The position numbers were made by a program, and so were the translations under genes. A stretch of DNA of 47,102 nt from Candidatus Rokuibacteriota bacterium (GTDB lineage: Bacteria > Methylomirabilota > Methylomirabilia > Rokubacteriales > CSP1-6): NCBI GenBank assembly GCA_003220615.1, contig QHTB01000156.1, positions 1 to 47,102 of the forward strand, read 5' to 3'. Position 1 is the stretch's first letter. Every line of letters starts with the position of its first letter. Below the pieces are notes generated by a model that saw nothing but the letters and a program-made list of their open reading frames with translations, was not told where the DNA came from and made no database searches. This document shows, piece after piece, positions 40,188 through 47,102 of this stretch.

Positions 40188-40778
40188 TCATCGCGCAAGC
40201 GCCTGATGAAGGCGCGCGACGTTTGTCCAGTTCACGTTGTCCATGAAGGCATCGACGTACTTCACCGCGGCGGCGCCGTAGTCGATGTGGTACGAGTGCT
40301 CGTACATGTCGAGCGCCAGGATGGGCGTCGCTCCGGCCATGCTGTGCGTATGATCCGCCGCCCACTGGTTCACGAGCTTGCGATCGCGGTCCGAATGCGT
40401 GAGCAGCACCCAGCCCGAGCCGCCCCCCATGGCCTTGCCCATGGCGACGAACTCCGTCCGCCATCGATCGACGGACCCGAAGTCCCTCACCAGGGCATCT
40501 CGCAGCGCCCGACCTGGCTCACCGTCGGCGCCGAGACCGTCGAAGTACAGCTCGTGCAGGATCATCGAATTCGTCGCGATCAACTCTTCGCGCTTGAGAC
40601 CGTTGACCACGAACACGGGCGCCGTGGCGAAGTCCAGCGCGGCGAGGTGCGCCGTGATCGCATTCAAGCGTTTCACGGCGCCGCCGTAGTTGTTCTCCCA
40701 GTGGCTCACGATCAACTTCTCCGAGAGTCCCTTGAGCTTCTTCGGATCACATGACAACGGCTTTATTTCGTACGGCAT
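40188..40778 (-). CDS. Fe/Mn superoxide dismutase-like protein (ChrC-like)
   Basis: 196 residues, SOD length. Metal ligands assignable to His in VSHWENNYGGAV, His in ILHELYFDGLG, and Asp plus His in DMYEHSYHIDYG. WxxT-type sequence GGGSGWVLLTHSDRD is conserved. No signal peptide. The family member ChrC in chrBACF operons is also a SOD-like protein, so this is consistent with a role against oxidative stress from chromate reduction. It aligns with residues 1-190 of the SOD-rhodanese protein at 30501 and lacks the rhodanese part. Positioned in the chrB operon, the DUF1080-like gene ending 2 nt before its ATG. Confidence 0.9.
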   Translation of the reverse strand: MPYEIKPLSCDPKKLKGLSEKLIVSHWENNYGGAVKRLNAITAHLAALDFATAPVFVVNGLKREELIATNSMILHELYFDGLGADGEPGRALRDALVRDFGSVDRWRTEFVAMGKAMGGGSGWVLLTHSDRDRKLVNQWAADHTHSMAGATPILALDMYEHSYHIDYGAAAVKYVDAFMDNVNWTNVARLHQALAR

Positions 40779-40780
40779 GG

Positions 40781-41449
40781 CTACCGGCCCCCCGTCACAC
40801 CGCGAATCGTCAGGTCATCGAATGCCGTGATCGAGTCGGCCTTCGTCCACAGCCCCACGCGACCGGACCTGACGCGGGAGTCACGGTGATCGAGATACAG
40901 CTTGCCATCGAGCCACGCCTGCATGTGATCGCCCACGGCCACGACTCGGACCGTGTGCCACTGCCCGAGCTCCGGTGCCTTGACCTTTGCCGTGGCGAGC
41001 TGTCGACGTCCCCGGTCGTAATAGTAGAGCCGGAAATTATCCTCGAGGGCGTTGGCGCGGACGACGTAGTACTTGCCGTCGGTGAATCGGAACACGATCC
41101 CGCCAGAGGCGTCCTCACGTCCGGAGATGGGCTTGAATTTCATCGACACGTCGACGTCGGTGTAGGGACCCGGCGGAGCCACGACGACGTTGAATTCGTT
41201 CTTCGTCGCCCGTTGCACGAGCACTTTCTTGCCGCTCGGCGCGCCGGCCATGTCCTCGACCGCCCACTGCCCGTCCACCGTCGTCCAGCCTTCGATGCCT
41301 TTTGCCTCGAAATCGAACGTGTTCGCGGGTACGTTGTCGGGCATTTTGAGCTCCTCCGCCGCGGCCGTCGCAGGGACGCGGGGCAACAGGGCGCCCGCCG
41401 CGACCGCCGCCAACGTTGCCTTCACCACCTCTCGGCGCGTGACAGTCAT
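40781..41449 (-). CDS. DUF1080-like (LamG-fold) exported protein, Tat signal
   Basis: 222 residues from ATG 41449. N-terminal MTVTRREVVKATLAAVAAGA has the twin-arginine pattern (RR followed by a hydrophobic stretch), so probably Tat-exported and folded before export. The rest is a jelly-roll pattern of the 3-keto-disaccharide hydrolase/laminin G family: FDFEAKGIEGWTTVDGQWAV, SGGIVFRFTDGKYYVVRAN, NFRLYYYDRGRRQ, GQWHTVRVVAVGDHMQAWLD and SGRVGLWTKADSITAFDDL. A sugar or polymer-binding role is likely. In the chrB operon between cupredoxin and SOD. Confidence 0.87.
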   Translation of the reverse strand: MTVTRREVVKATLAAVAAGALLPRVPATAAAEELKMPDNVPANTFDFEAKGIEGWTTVDGQWAVEDMAGAPSGKKVLVQRATKNEFNVVVAPPGPYTDVDVSMKFKPISGREDASGGIVFRFTDGKYYVVRANALEDNFRLYYYDRGRRQLATAKVKAPELGQWHTVRVVAVGDHMQAWLDGKLYLDHRDSRVRSGRVGLWTKADSITAFDDLTIRGVTGGR

Positions 41450-41463
41450 GCCGGTTCTCTCTT

Positions 41464-41895
41464 CTACTTGGGCAGCACCACGAGCGTGCCCGGCATGGTC
41501 GGCGTGTGCCTGGTACAGATCATGGGATAGAGCCCGGGCTTGGTGGCGGTGAAGGCGACGCGGGTGACTTCTCCGCGCTTGACCGTAAACGAATCGACAA
41601 TGCCCGGGATCGTGCCCCGGTGCATATCGCCGCCGTTGACTCCCACGACCTCCAGCGTCACCGGCTCTCCCTCGCGCACCACGATCGTCCCCGGGGACCA
41701 TTGGTAGGTCACGACCTCCCACCGCCCATTCCCGTCCGGCGGCGTCTTTCGGTACCCCTCGCCGGCAGGCAGCGCAGCCTGCGGGAACGGCTCCTTATCC
41801 TGTTGAGCCCCGCCCCTCGGTTCGATCGTCGCCACATAGATGACTCGCCCCTGCGCCGTCTGTGCCGCCGGCGTGTCAGCCCACACGAACGGCAA
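41464..41895 (-). CDS. Cupredoxin-like protein with a TTG start
   Basis: 143 residues from TTG 41895; no ATG or GTG in frame fits, since the frame reaches the stop of the preceding PepSY gene. AAGGGA lies 11-16 nt upstream of the TTG. C-terminal type 1 copper site: His92 (GGDMHRG), Cys127, His130 and Met134 (MICTRHTPTM). The first residues (LILPFVWADTPA) look like the end of a signal peptide whose start has been lost, so the export signal is absent. Probably a periplasmic or membrane-bound copper protein in the parent family. Whether it is functional here is uncertain. Confidence 0.75.
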   Translation of the reverse strand: MPFVWADTPAAQTAQGRVIYVATIEPRGGAQQDKEPFPQAALPAGEGYRKTPPDGNGRWEVVTYQWSPGTIVVREGEPVTLEVVGVNGGDMHRGTIPGIVDSFTVKRGEVTRVAFTATKPGLYPMICTRHTPTMPGTLVVLPK

Positions 41896-41910
41896 GATGA
41901 GGTCGTCCCT

Positions 41911-42429
41911 TCAATCGAGCTTCTCCGACACCGTCTTCCAGTCGGCGCCCTTTACGAGCGTCACGTCCGCCACCGGGTGGCCGTCCTTCAGCGCGGGAAA
42001 GACGCTGACGACGCGATAGCCTTTGTTCTCCTTCACCGCTTCGGAGGCGGCCGCGTCGAGCGTGCGCTTGGCCTTCGCCATCGCCTCGCTCTGGGCCTTC
42101 GCCGCCGCGAGGTCTGCGTCATGCGTGATCGGCTCCGCCTTGGCGATCTTCCCGCTTGTGTGATCGACGATCACCTCGGAGAAGTTGTCACCTTTCATCG
42201 TGTAGATGGAGAGCTGCAGCTTGCCTTCCTCCACCTCGTACTTCGCCGAGATCGGCTTGCCTTCCTTGGCGCTCGCCGTCAGGCCTTGCTGGAGCGGCGT
42301 CTTGACGCCCTTCAGCGCCTTGGCCAGTTCCGCGCGCTCCTTGTCGTCGTGCGGCTGCGCCCAACTTATCGGCATCGCGAAGCACCACGCCACGAGAAAC
42401 GCCACCGCGGACATCGTCATCTTTCGCAT
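41911..42429 (-). CDS. PepSY domain exported protein
   Basis: 172 residues from ATG 42429, placed after GGGAG at 9 nt; an ATG at 42453 has no ribosome-binding site. Signal peptide MRKMTMSAVAFLVAWCFAMP cut near SWA. Mature part has a PepSY-like segment: ISAKYEVEEGKLQLSIYTMK and SEVIVDHTSGKIAKAEPI, then a charged helix, then VVSVFPALKDGHPVADVTLV. PepSY domains often inhibit proteases or sense periplasmic stress. Between chrB and cupredoxin in the operon. Confidence 0.85.
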   Translation of the reverse strand: MRKMTMSAVAFLVAWCFAMPISWAQPHDDKERAELAKALKGVKTPLQQGLTASAKEGKPISAKYEVEEGKLQLSIYTMKGDNFSEVIVDHTSGKIAKAEPITHDADLAAAKAQSEAMAKAKRTLDAAASEAVKENKGYRVVSVFPALKDGHPVADVTLVKGADWKTVSEKLD

Positions 42430-42464
42430 TTTCTTGCTCTCCCGATTTCTCATCGATGGTAGTG

Positions 42465-43418
42465 CTACGTCTTTTGCTTCAACACCGTGTAGAGACCGTC
42501 GAAAATGGCCATCCCGCGCGCGAGGAGGTCGTCATCATCCGGCGTGGCCTCGACGAGACCGTTGATCGCCAGGTCCACGCCCGTGGCTTCGTTGCGGGTG
42601 AACTTGCCATCGTGGAGGTCCGCCTCATGGACGATCTCGGCGATCAACTTGACGCGCCGGTCCTTGATGCCGAACCGCTTGACGAGCGTCTCGAACGTAC
42701 AGTCCTCGCCGTGATGGCCGAAGTCGGCGCCCAGGACGTCGAACGGGATCCCCTTGCGGGAGGCGTCGGCGGCGTCGGCGAACGCGAACTTCGCGTCCGG
42801 ATCGCAGAAACGCCTGATGAGCCAGGCGGAGGCGATGCGGTCGATGTGCGGTCGCGGGCGCGTCACCCAGGTACTCCCGCGCGCGGGCAGCGACGTCCGG
42901 TGGCGCCCGCCCGGCGCGCGAGGGGGCGTTTCCGCGGCGCGCAGACGCTTGGCTGTCGTCTCCCACAGGGTGCGCGCGCGCTCCCCGGCCGGCGCTTTCA
43001 GGTAATCGATCGACTGGATCCGGTCCAGCTCACGCTTCAGACCGTCGAGCTTGCTACGAAGGTGCGTGATCGATCGGCGGTGGTTCGCGTGATAGCGATC
43101 GAGATGCCGGAGGATCTCCCGACTGCCTTGCACCACCGCCTGATACTCCACACCTCGGGCCTTGTGGAAGAGGGCGGCGATGTCCTGGTCGGTCATCGGC
43201 TCGACTCGATCGACTCGAAGCAGCGTCGCCTCGCCCCGGACGGATTGGATCTCCTGCACGAGCCACTGGAAGAGCTCGGTCGTCTCGGGCGTCTCGGGCA
43301 GAATCCAGCCCGCGCTCCTCAGGCGCACGGCGCCCATCCGCTGCAACTTTCGCCACACGCCGACGCGGTGCCGGGTCGGCGTGGGGGGCAGGCTCGTCAG
43401 AAGCGTCAGCCAGCGCAT
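42465..43418 (-). CDS. chrB: ChrB, chromate-responsive regulator (cluster 2)
   Basis: 317 residues. N-terminal ChrB domain WLTLLTSLPPTPTRHRVGVW, AGWILPETPETTELFQWLVQ and VRGEATLLRVDRVEPM; C-terminal ChrB domain STWVTRPRPHIDRIASAWLI, FGHHGEDCTFETLVKRFG and AEIVHEADLHDGKF. It is divergent from chrA and should repress both directions in the absence of chromate. ATG 43418 has no Shine-Dalgarno; a TTGACG-N17-TACCGT promoter ends 8 nt before it, so translation is probably leaderless. First gene of an operon with PepSY, cupredoxin, DUF1080, SOD, DUF1259 and ChrB-domain genes. Paralogue of the protein at 26704. Confidence 0.94.
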   Translation of the reverse strand: MRWLTLLTSLPPTPTRHRVGVWRKLQRMGAVRLRSAGWILPETPETTELFQWLVQEIQSVRGEATLLRVDRVEPMTDQDIAALFHKARGVEYQAVVQGSREILRHLDRYHANHRRSITHLRSKLDGLKRELDRIQSIDYLKAPAGERARTLWETTAKRLRAAETPPRAPGGRHRTSLPARGSTWVTRPRPHIDRIASAWLIRRFCDPDAKFAFADAADASRKGIPFDVLGADFGHHGEDCTFETLVKRFGIKDRRVKLIAEIVHEADLHDGKFTRNEATGVDLAINGLVEATPDDDDLLARGMAIFDGLYTVLKQKT

Positions 43419-43426
43419 CGCGTGTG

Positions 43427-43455
43427 ACGGTAACTCTTGATACGGTACCCGTCAA
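43427..43455 (-). promoter_or_regulatory. chrB (cluster 2) promoter
   Basis: Minus strand -35 TTGACG (43450-43455), 17-nt spacer and -10 TACCGT (43427-43432), 8 nt before the ATG. The -10 is weak (three of six), so activation or another start is possible. It lies within the inverted repeat 43430-43462. Confidence 0.5.
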
Positions 43456-43462
43456 GCGTTAC
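43430..43462. promoter_or_regulatory. Inverted repeat, likely ChrB operator
   Basis: Arms GTAACTCTTGA (43430-43440) and TCAAGCGTTAC (43452-43462) are complementary at 10 of 11 positions around an 11-nt centre. The dyad covers the -35 elements of both divergent promoters and touches both -10s, so one bound protein could control both. The sequence is unlike the cluster 1 palindrome at 26675-26700. Confidence 0.55.
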
Positions 43463-43465
43463 ACT
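43437..43465 (+). promoter_or_regulatory. chrA promoter
   Basis: -35 TTGATA (43437-43442), 17-nt spacer, -10 TACACT (43460-43465). Initiation near 43472 gives a short leader carrying AGGAGG (43482-43487), 7 nt before the chrA ATG. Confidence 0.6.
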
Positions 43466-43494
43466 CCCCGCGAAACCCGCCAGGAGGATGTGCG

Positions 43495-44709
43495 ATGGAA
43501 ACGGACAAGACCACGCAGCGCGTCCCCATCCGCGAGCTCGTCAAGTACTACTTGCGGCTCGGCCTCCTCGGCTTCGGCGGCCCGGTCGCGCTGGTCGGGC
43601 AGATGGAGCGCGAGCTGGTCGGCGAAAAGAAGTGGCTCACGAAGGAGGAAATGCGCGAGGGCATCGCCGTCTGCCAATCATTACCTGGCCCCCTCGCCAT
43701 CCAGGTCGGCATCTGGATCTCGTACATCCGCGGCGGCTTCTGGGGGGCCTGGGCCGGCGGCTGGGCGTTCATCCTGCCGAACTTCGTCATCGTCGCGGCG
43801 CTCGGCGCGCTCTACGTCCACTTCGGAGGGCTGCCGTGGGTGACCGCGATCTTCTACGGCGTGAGTCCCGCCGTCATCGCACTGATCCTCCACTCGTGCT
43901 ATCGGCTCACGAAGCTCGGGATGAAAGACTGGCTCGAGTGGGCGCTCGCAGCGGCGGCATTCGTCATCACGGTTGCGGTCCAGGCCGAAGTCGCGTTGGT
44001 CTTCATCGGGTGCGGGATCGTCGGCCTTCTCTACTACGGCTCGCTCTTTCGTGGCCGCAAAGCCGCATCGACGACGTCGCTCATGGTCGGCGTGCCGCTC
44101 GTCGCCTCCTCCGCGGCGCCGGGCGCGCTCGGCTCGCTGCTGGGTCAGTTGCTGGCGTTCTTCTTGAAGGCCGGTTCGCTCACGTTCGGCAGTGGCCTCG
44201 TCATCGTCCCGTTCCTCGAGAAAGGACTCGTGCAGCAGATGCACTGGCTGAACGAGCACGATTTCCTCGTCGCGGTTGCCATGGGGATGATCAGCCCCGG
44301 CCCCGTCGTCATCACGGCAACGTTCGTCGGGTACCTCGTCGCCGCGCGACTCACCGGCTCCCTTCTCGACGGTTTCTGGGGTTCTATCACCTCGACGATC
44401 GGTATCTTCCTGCCTTCGTTTCTCTTGATCTTGATCGTCGCGCCGATCCTTGTTCGCTACCGGACGAATCCAAATGTGCAGGGCTTCATCAAAGGCGCAT
44501 ACGCCGCCGCCATCGGCACCATCCTCGGTGCCTGCGTCTTGCTCGGGAAGATCGCCATCGGCGACTGGCTCACTGTGCTGGTGGCGCTCGCGAGCCTCGT
44601 CGTTCTGTTCCGCTGGAAGGTTAGCAATCCCCTGCTCGTGGCCGCGACGGCGATCATCGGGCTCATCGCATTCCCGCTGCTCAAGCCCGAGTGGGTGTTC
44701 GTGAAATAG
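43495..44709 (+). CDS. chrA: ChrA chromate transporter, two-domain form
   Basis: 404 residues, size of the long-chain ChrA family. N-terminal half: YYLRLGLLGFGGPVALVGQM, CQSLPGPLAIQVGIWISY and FILPNFVIVAALGALYV; C-terminal half repeats the plan: FFLKAGSLTFGSGLVIVPFL, GMISPGPVVITATFVGYLV and GIFLPSFLLILIVAPIL. The repeated GFGGP/TFGSG and PGP motifs are the ChrA signatures. It exports chromate across the inner membrane, driven by proton motive force. Strong AGGAGG ribosome-binding site. Divergent from chrB. Confidence 0.95.
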   Translation: METDKTTQRVPIRELVKYYLRLGLLGFGGPVALVGQMERELVGEKKWLTKEEMREGIAVCQSLPGPLAIQVGIWISYIRGGFWGAWAGGWAFILPNFVIVAALGALYVHFGGLPWVTAIFYGVSPAVIALILHSCYRLTKLGMKDWLEWALAAAAFVITVAVQAEVALVFIGCGIVGLLYYGSLFRGRKAASTTSLMVGVPLVASSAAPGALGSLLGQLLAFFLKAGSLTFGSGLVIVPFLEKGLVQQMHWLNEHDFLVAVAMGMISPGPVVITATFVGYLVAARLTGSLLDGFWGSITSTIGIFLPSFLLILIVAPILVRYRTNPNVQGFIKGAYAAAIGTILGACVLLGKIAIGDWLTVLVALASLVVLFRWKVSNPLLVAATAIIGLIAFPLLKPEWVFVK

Positions 44710-44731
44710 GAGCAGTTCGAGGGCTGAGCGG

Positions 44732-45208
44732 GTGCGTCACATCATAATCGCCGCTGCCATTTTTCTTTGCTCCCCCTGGGCGTCGTCCGCGCGCGCGGAG
44801 ATATTCGACGGACCCGGCTTCGAGGCGATCAACTGGAACATGCACATCGCCGACGCAGAGAGGGCGCTCGGAAGCCGAGTCGCGAGGGTTCGGAACGACC
44901 ACACCGGCTCTGAATATCTTCGGGCCGCGAGTTATCACTACCTGGGATGCACGTACGTATTGCTACTGAATTTCGACAACCCCGGAGGGACGCTGTCGGA
45001 AATCGTCTTGACCCACCGGGGAGACGCAAAGGCTGAGGCGACGGAGAAGTCGTGCCGGGATGGGCTGTCGGCTCTGAGAGAGAAAATGGGGCGCCCGATA
45101 TCGCTGGACGCAGGCGTACGGGAGTGGCGATTGAAAGCCACGACCGCGACCATTACCGTCATCGAGGGACGTCGCGGCGACCTCCAGATCCGGTATAGCG
45201 CGAAGTAG
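44732..45208 (+). CDS. Exported hypothetical protein
   Basis: 158 residues from GTG 44732, 22 nt after chrA. Signal peptide (hydrophobic core IIIAAAIFLCSPWASS, cleavage near ARAE). Mature domain with four blocks: FEAINWNMHIADAERALGS, YLGCTYVLLLNFDNPGGTLS, SEIVLTHRGD and a C-terminal TATITVIEGRRGDLQIRYS. Similar small exported proteins (with a WGM-like start) are common in proteobacteria; function unknown. Two Cys in the mature part could form a disulfide. Base use is slightly less GC-rich than in neighbours. Confidence 0.75.
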   Translation: MRHIIIAAAIFLCSPWASSARAEIFDGPGFEAINWNMHIADAERALGSRVARVRNDHTGSEYLRAASYHYLGCTYVLLLNFDNPGGTLSEIVLTHRGDAKAEATEKSCRDGLSALREKMGRPISLDAGVREWRLKATTATITVIEGRRGDLQIRYSAK

Positions 45209-45279
45209 CTACGCTCCGAACCGGTGAAGTACATCGAGTCCCTGGCACTCCTCTTGCTCGCCAACAATAGCAGTCGGAC

Positions 45280-45606
45280 ATGCAAGCGTTAACGCGGTTC
45301 ACCGACGAAAGAAAGTGCGCACGCCGCATCGTCATGGCCGTGTTCGCGGTGTTGGTCACACTGTCGTGGAATCCACTCGCCGGCGCTCAGGGTGGCGACC
45401 GCGTCGAAGGCATCGTCGAATCTGTCGAGGCGCCCAATGCTGTCGTGGTGCGAACACGAGACCGACTGGTGACCGTTGACCTCGCGGCCCTCGGTGGTGT
45501 GACCGTGGCCGTGACTCAAGGGACGAAGATTACGGCGGTGGGGACGATGGACCCGAGCGGCGACGTCCTCCACGCGGCGCGATTCGAGTCGCCGACTTCA
45601 CCCTAA
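45280..45606 (+). CDS. Small exported OB-fold-like protein (DUF5666-like)
   Basis: 108 residues. After an unusual charged start (MQALTRFTDERKCARR) comes a signal-like hydrophobic stretch MAVFAVLVTLSWNPLAGA; ATG 45334 would give a normal signal peptide and may be the real start. Mature domain VEGIVESVEAPNAVVVRTRD, RLVTVDLAALGGVTVAV, TQGTKITAVGTM has the beta-strand pattern of DUF5666/OB-fold secreted proteins. No ribosome-binding site is clear. It ends before a strong hairpin. Confidence 0.6.
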   Translation: MQALTRFTDERKCARRIVMAVFAVLVTLSWNPLAGAQGGDRVEGIVESVEAPNAVVVRTRDRLVTVDLAALGGVTVAVTQGTKITAVGTMDPSGDVLHAARFESPTSP

Positions 45607-45658
45607 TCGCTCACGAGCACAGCTCTCAAGCCGCGCACTGGCTGGGTCCGGCTCGGGT

Positions 45659-45688
45659 GGGCTCGCGACGATTTAGGGTCGCGAGCCC
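45659..45688. terminator. Perfect 11-bp hairpin between convergent genes
   Basis: GGGCTCGCGAC (45659-45669) and GTCGCGAGCCC (45678-45688) with an 8-nt loop GATTTAGG. It is placed between the stops of the small exported gene and the Vgb-like gene, so may terminate both. Confidence 0.65.
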
Positions 45689-45715
45689 CAGTGCGACGTT
45701 TCGCTCGCCGTTGCT

Positions 45716-46942
45716 TCACTTCGCGATCTTCACCAGCGTCACGGCATTGACCAGGCTGTTGGCGAGCACGAAGTCGCCGTCCCGCGTGATTGAAGTGTTC
45801 CTCACGATGTTGCCACCACCGGGGATCGCCCAGCTCTGGAACTTCGTGGTCTTGGGATCGAAGCGCACGACCGTATTCGGCGTCGTCCCGGACTCGCTGT
45901 ACCAGATGACGTCGTTGATCGCCGAGATGCCGTACGGCTCGGACTTCGGCCCGCTCGGCGACTGCCACTCGGTGACCTTGCCGGTCGCGGGATCGAGGCG
46001 TCCGAGATACCCACGCGAGAAGTCGCTGTACCAGACGATGTCGTCGCTGGTCATTGCAATGCGCCGTGGACGGGACGCCGGATCCGGCAATACGTACTCA
46101 CGGATTTCCAGCGTCTTGGGGTCGACGCTGGCCACCTTGTTGGTGCCGAACAGGACGATGAAGACCGTCCCTTTCGAACTCACCGCCATGCCATAGGGCC
46201 GCGACTTCGGCGTCGGCACCGTGAGCAGCTTGATCTCGCCACTCTTCGGATCGAGCCGTCCGATCCGGTTGGAATTCTGCGCCGTGAACCACAGGATTCC
46301 GCTCTGGTCGAAGATCAGCGTGTGGGGATCCTTGACGTCCGGGTCCGGCATCTTGTACTCGGTGACCACGCCTGTCTTCGCGTCGAGCTTGCCGATCAAC
46401 GCTCCGGTGTTTCCCGTGTACCAGATGTTGCCGTCCTTGTCCTCGTCCAGACCATGAGGTCCGGAGTGAGGCGTCTTGAGCGAATACTCCCTGATTTTGC
46501 CGGTCTTCGGATCGACCCGGCCAAGCACATTGTTCATCTGGCCCGTGTACCAGAGCGCTCCGTCCCTCGTCGCCAACGGATCGTGCGGCCGCGACCCAGG
46601 CGTGGGCACCTCCCACTCCTTCATCGAGACTCTGGCCGGCCCTGGGATCACCACCCCGGCGGGCTTCGCTTTTTCTGGGAAGTTCTTGGTCAAGTACGCC
46701 GTCATGGTCTCGAGCTGGTCCGGTGGAATTGTCACGCCGTGATTGGTCATCATCCGCATGACGGTGCGCCATCCCTGGGGCGTGTATCCGCCACCGAGGC
46801 GGGCGTGGAAGGGGTGGCAACTGTTGCACTGAGCGGCGACCAGTTCTTTGCCCGGGCCGTCGGGCAACTCCTGGGCCGAGGCGGTAAACGCGGAGAACAG
46901 CAGAGCGGCTGTGATCAAGGACAGACGTAATGTCTTGGACAT
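45716..46942 (-). CDS. Cytochrome c-Vgb (streptogramin lyase-like) propeller fusion
   Basis: 408 residues from ATG 46942. Signal peptide MSKTLRLSLITAALLFSAFT cut near ASA, then a small c-type haem domain with CNSCH (Cys39, Cys42, His43) and GWRTVMRMMTNHG, typical of cytochrome c-like domains attached to oxidases. The rest is a Vgb-like beta-propeller with the repeat pattern LWYTGQMNNVLGRVDPKTGK and GLDEDKDGNIWYTGNTGALI. Vgb enzymes linearise streptogramins; with a haem domain attached, an electron-transfer or quinoprotein-like role is more likely. Convergent with the small exported gene across a terminator. Confidence 0.88.
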   Translation of the reverse strand: MSKTLRLSLITAALLFSAFTASAQELPDGPGKELVAAQCNSCHPFHARLGGGYTPQGWRTVMRMMTNHGVTIPPDQLETMTAYLTKNFPEKAKPAGVVIPGPARVSMKEWEVPTPGSRPHDPLATRDGALWYTGQMNNVLGRVDPKTGKIREYSLKTPHSGPHGLDEDKDGNIWYTGNTGALIGKLDAKTGVVTEYKMPDPDVKDPHTLIFDQSGILWFTAQNSNRIGRLDPKSGEIKLLTVPTPKSRPYGMAVSSKGTVFIVLFGTNKVASVDPKTLEIREYVLPDPASRPRRIAMTSDDIVWYSDFSRGYLGRLDPATGKVTEWQSPSGPKSEPYGISAINDVIWYSESGTTPNTVVRFDPKTTKFQSWAIPGGGNIVRNTSITRDGDFVLANSLVNAVTLVKIAK

Positions 46943-47075
46943 TGTTCCCCCCATCGTCAGCACGTCACGACCGGAGTCGGTGAAGACGTCTTGTCGGCGC
47001 GGTGATCGGCGCCGAGCGTAGCGCCAAAGGCACCATCCGGGCAAGACGAGCTCAGGTGTTAGAGTAGCGGCCGTC

Positions 47076-47102
47076 GTGATCATCCGCCCTGTCGCGCTCG
47101 CC
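47076..47102 (+). CDS. Possible 5' end of a gene cut by the window edge
   Basis: A GTG at 47076 opens VIIRPVALA to the right end of the window. TAGAGT (47060-47065) precedes it by 10 nt, resembling the leaderless promoter style seen elsewhere in this window, but no matching -35 is evident. Nothing can be said about the product. Confidence 0.25.

Noticed and set aside
1..47102. tRNA, rRNA, CRISPR arrays, insertion sequences
   Set aside because: I looked for tRNA cloverleaf motifs, regular repeats with spacers, and transposase or integrase motifs and saw none; a covariance-model search would be needed to exclude small RNAs.

Overview
The window is 47 kb of GC-rich (roughly two-thirds G+C), tightly packed bacterial chromosome. 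It has no tRNA, rRNA, transposase, phage gene or CRISPR array that I could recognise. The gene set (TRAP transporters, CaiB CoA-transferase, HyuA/HyuB, luciferase-like monooxygenase, TauD dioxygenases, amidohydrolase_2, cyclase family, hybrid sensor kinase, dihaem peroxidase) is what I would expect from an uncultured soil or subsurface lineage such as Candidatus Rokubacteria/Methylomirabilota or a deep proteobacterial relative. That placement is inference from gene content only.

Left part (1-6 kb): a Cache-GAF hybrid histidine kinase, a 39-residue secreted peptide gene behind a terminator hairpin, a methyl-accepting chemotaxis protein with its own terminator, and two small hypothetical genes. 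Next (6-16.4 kb) is one minus-strand operon of eight genes with almost no spacing: cyclic amidohydrolase, TRAP dctQ-dctM-dctP, hyuA, hyuB, an NHL beta-propeller lyase-like gene and a CaiB CoA-transferase. It looks like a complete import-and-degradation unit for an unidentified cyclic amide or ureide-like carboxylate. From 16.4 to 26.6 kb lie single catabolic genes in alternating orientation: two TauD/TfdA dioxygenases, amidohydrolase_2, alpha/beta hydrolase, a short-chain dehydrogenase homologue without its catalytic Ser and Tyr, small secreted proteins, a flavin monooxygenase, a TRAP solute-binding protein without signal peptide, a cyclase-family hydrolase and a DUF2071 protein.

The right half (26.6-44.7 kb) is the most unusual part. 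It holds two separate clusters built on the same core: full-length ChrB, a separate ChrB C-terminal-domain protein and an Fe/Mn-type superoxide dismutase homologue. Cluster 1 (26.7-31.5 kb, plus strand) has no chrA. There the ChrB C-domain is fused to a low-molecular-weight-phosphatase/arsenate-reductase-like domain and the SOD is fused to a rhodanese domain, and an ornithine-cyclodeaminase-like enzyme and a beta-propeller protein are also present. Cluster 2 (38.8-44.7 kb) has chrA divergent from a seven-gene chrB operon that also encodes PepSY, cupredoxin, DUF1080-like, SOD and DUF1259 proteins. Both full-length chrB genes appear to start at or next to their transcription start, and their promoters sit inside dyad-symmetric sequences, which suggests autoregulation. 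Between the clusters lie a zinc-ribbon/adenylate-cyclase/AAA/TPR regulator, an EamA transporter with a 24-histidine tail, a MauG-type dihaem peroxidase, an ECF sigma/anti-sigma pair and a decayed outer-membrane-protein gene. Together this region looks like a chromate/metal and oxidative-stress island.

A further recurrent feature is a strong TTGAC-type -35, 17-nt spacer and TACxxT-type -10 placed so that transcription would begin at or beside a start codon (16436, 22913, and more loosely 26704 and 43418). This indicates that leaderless translation is common in this genome.
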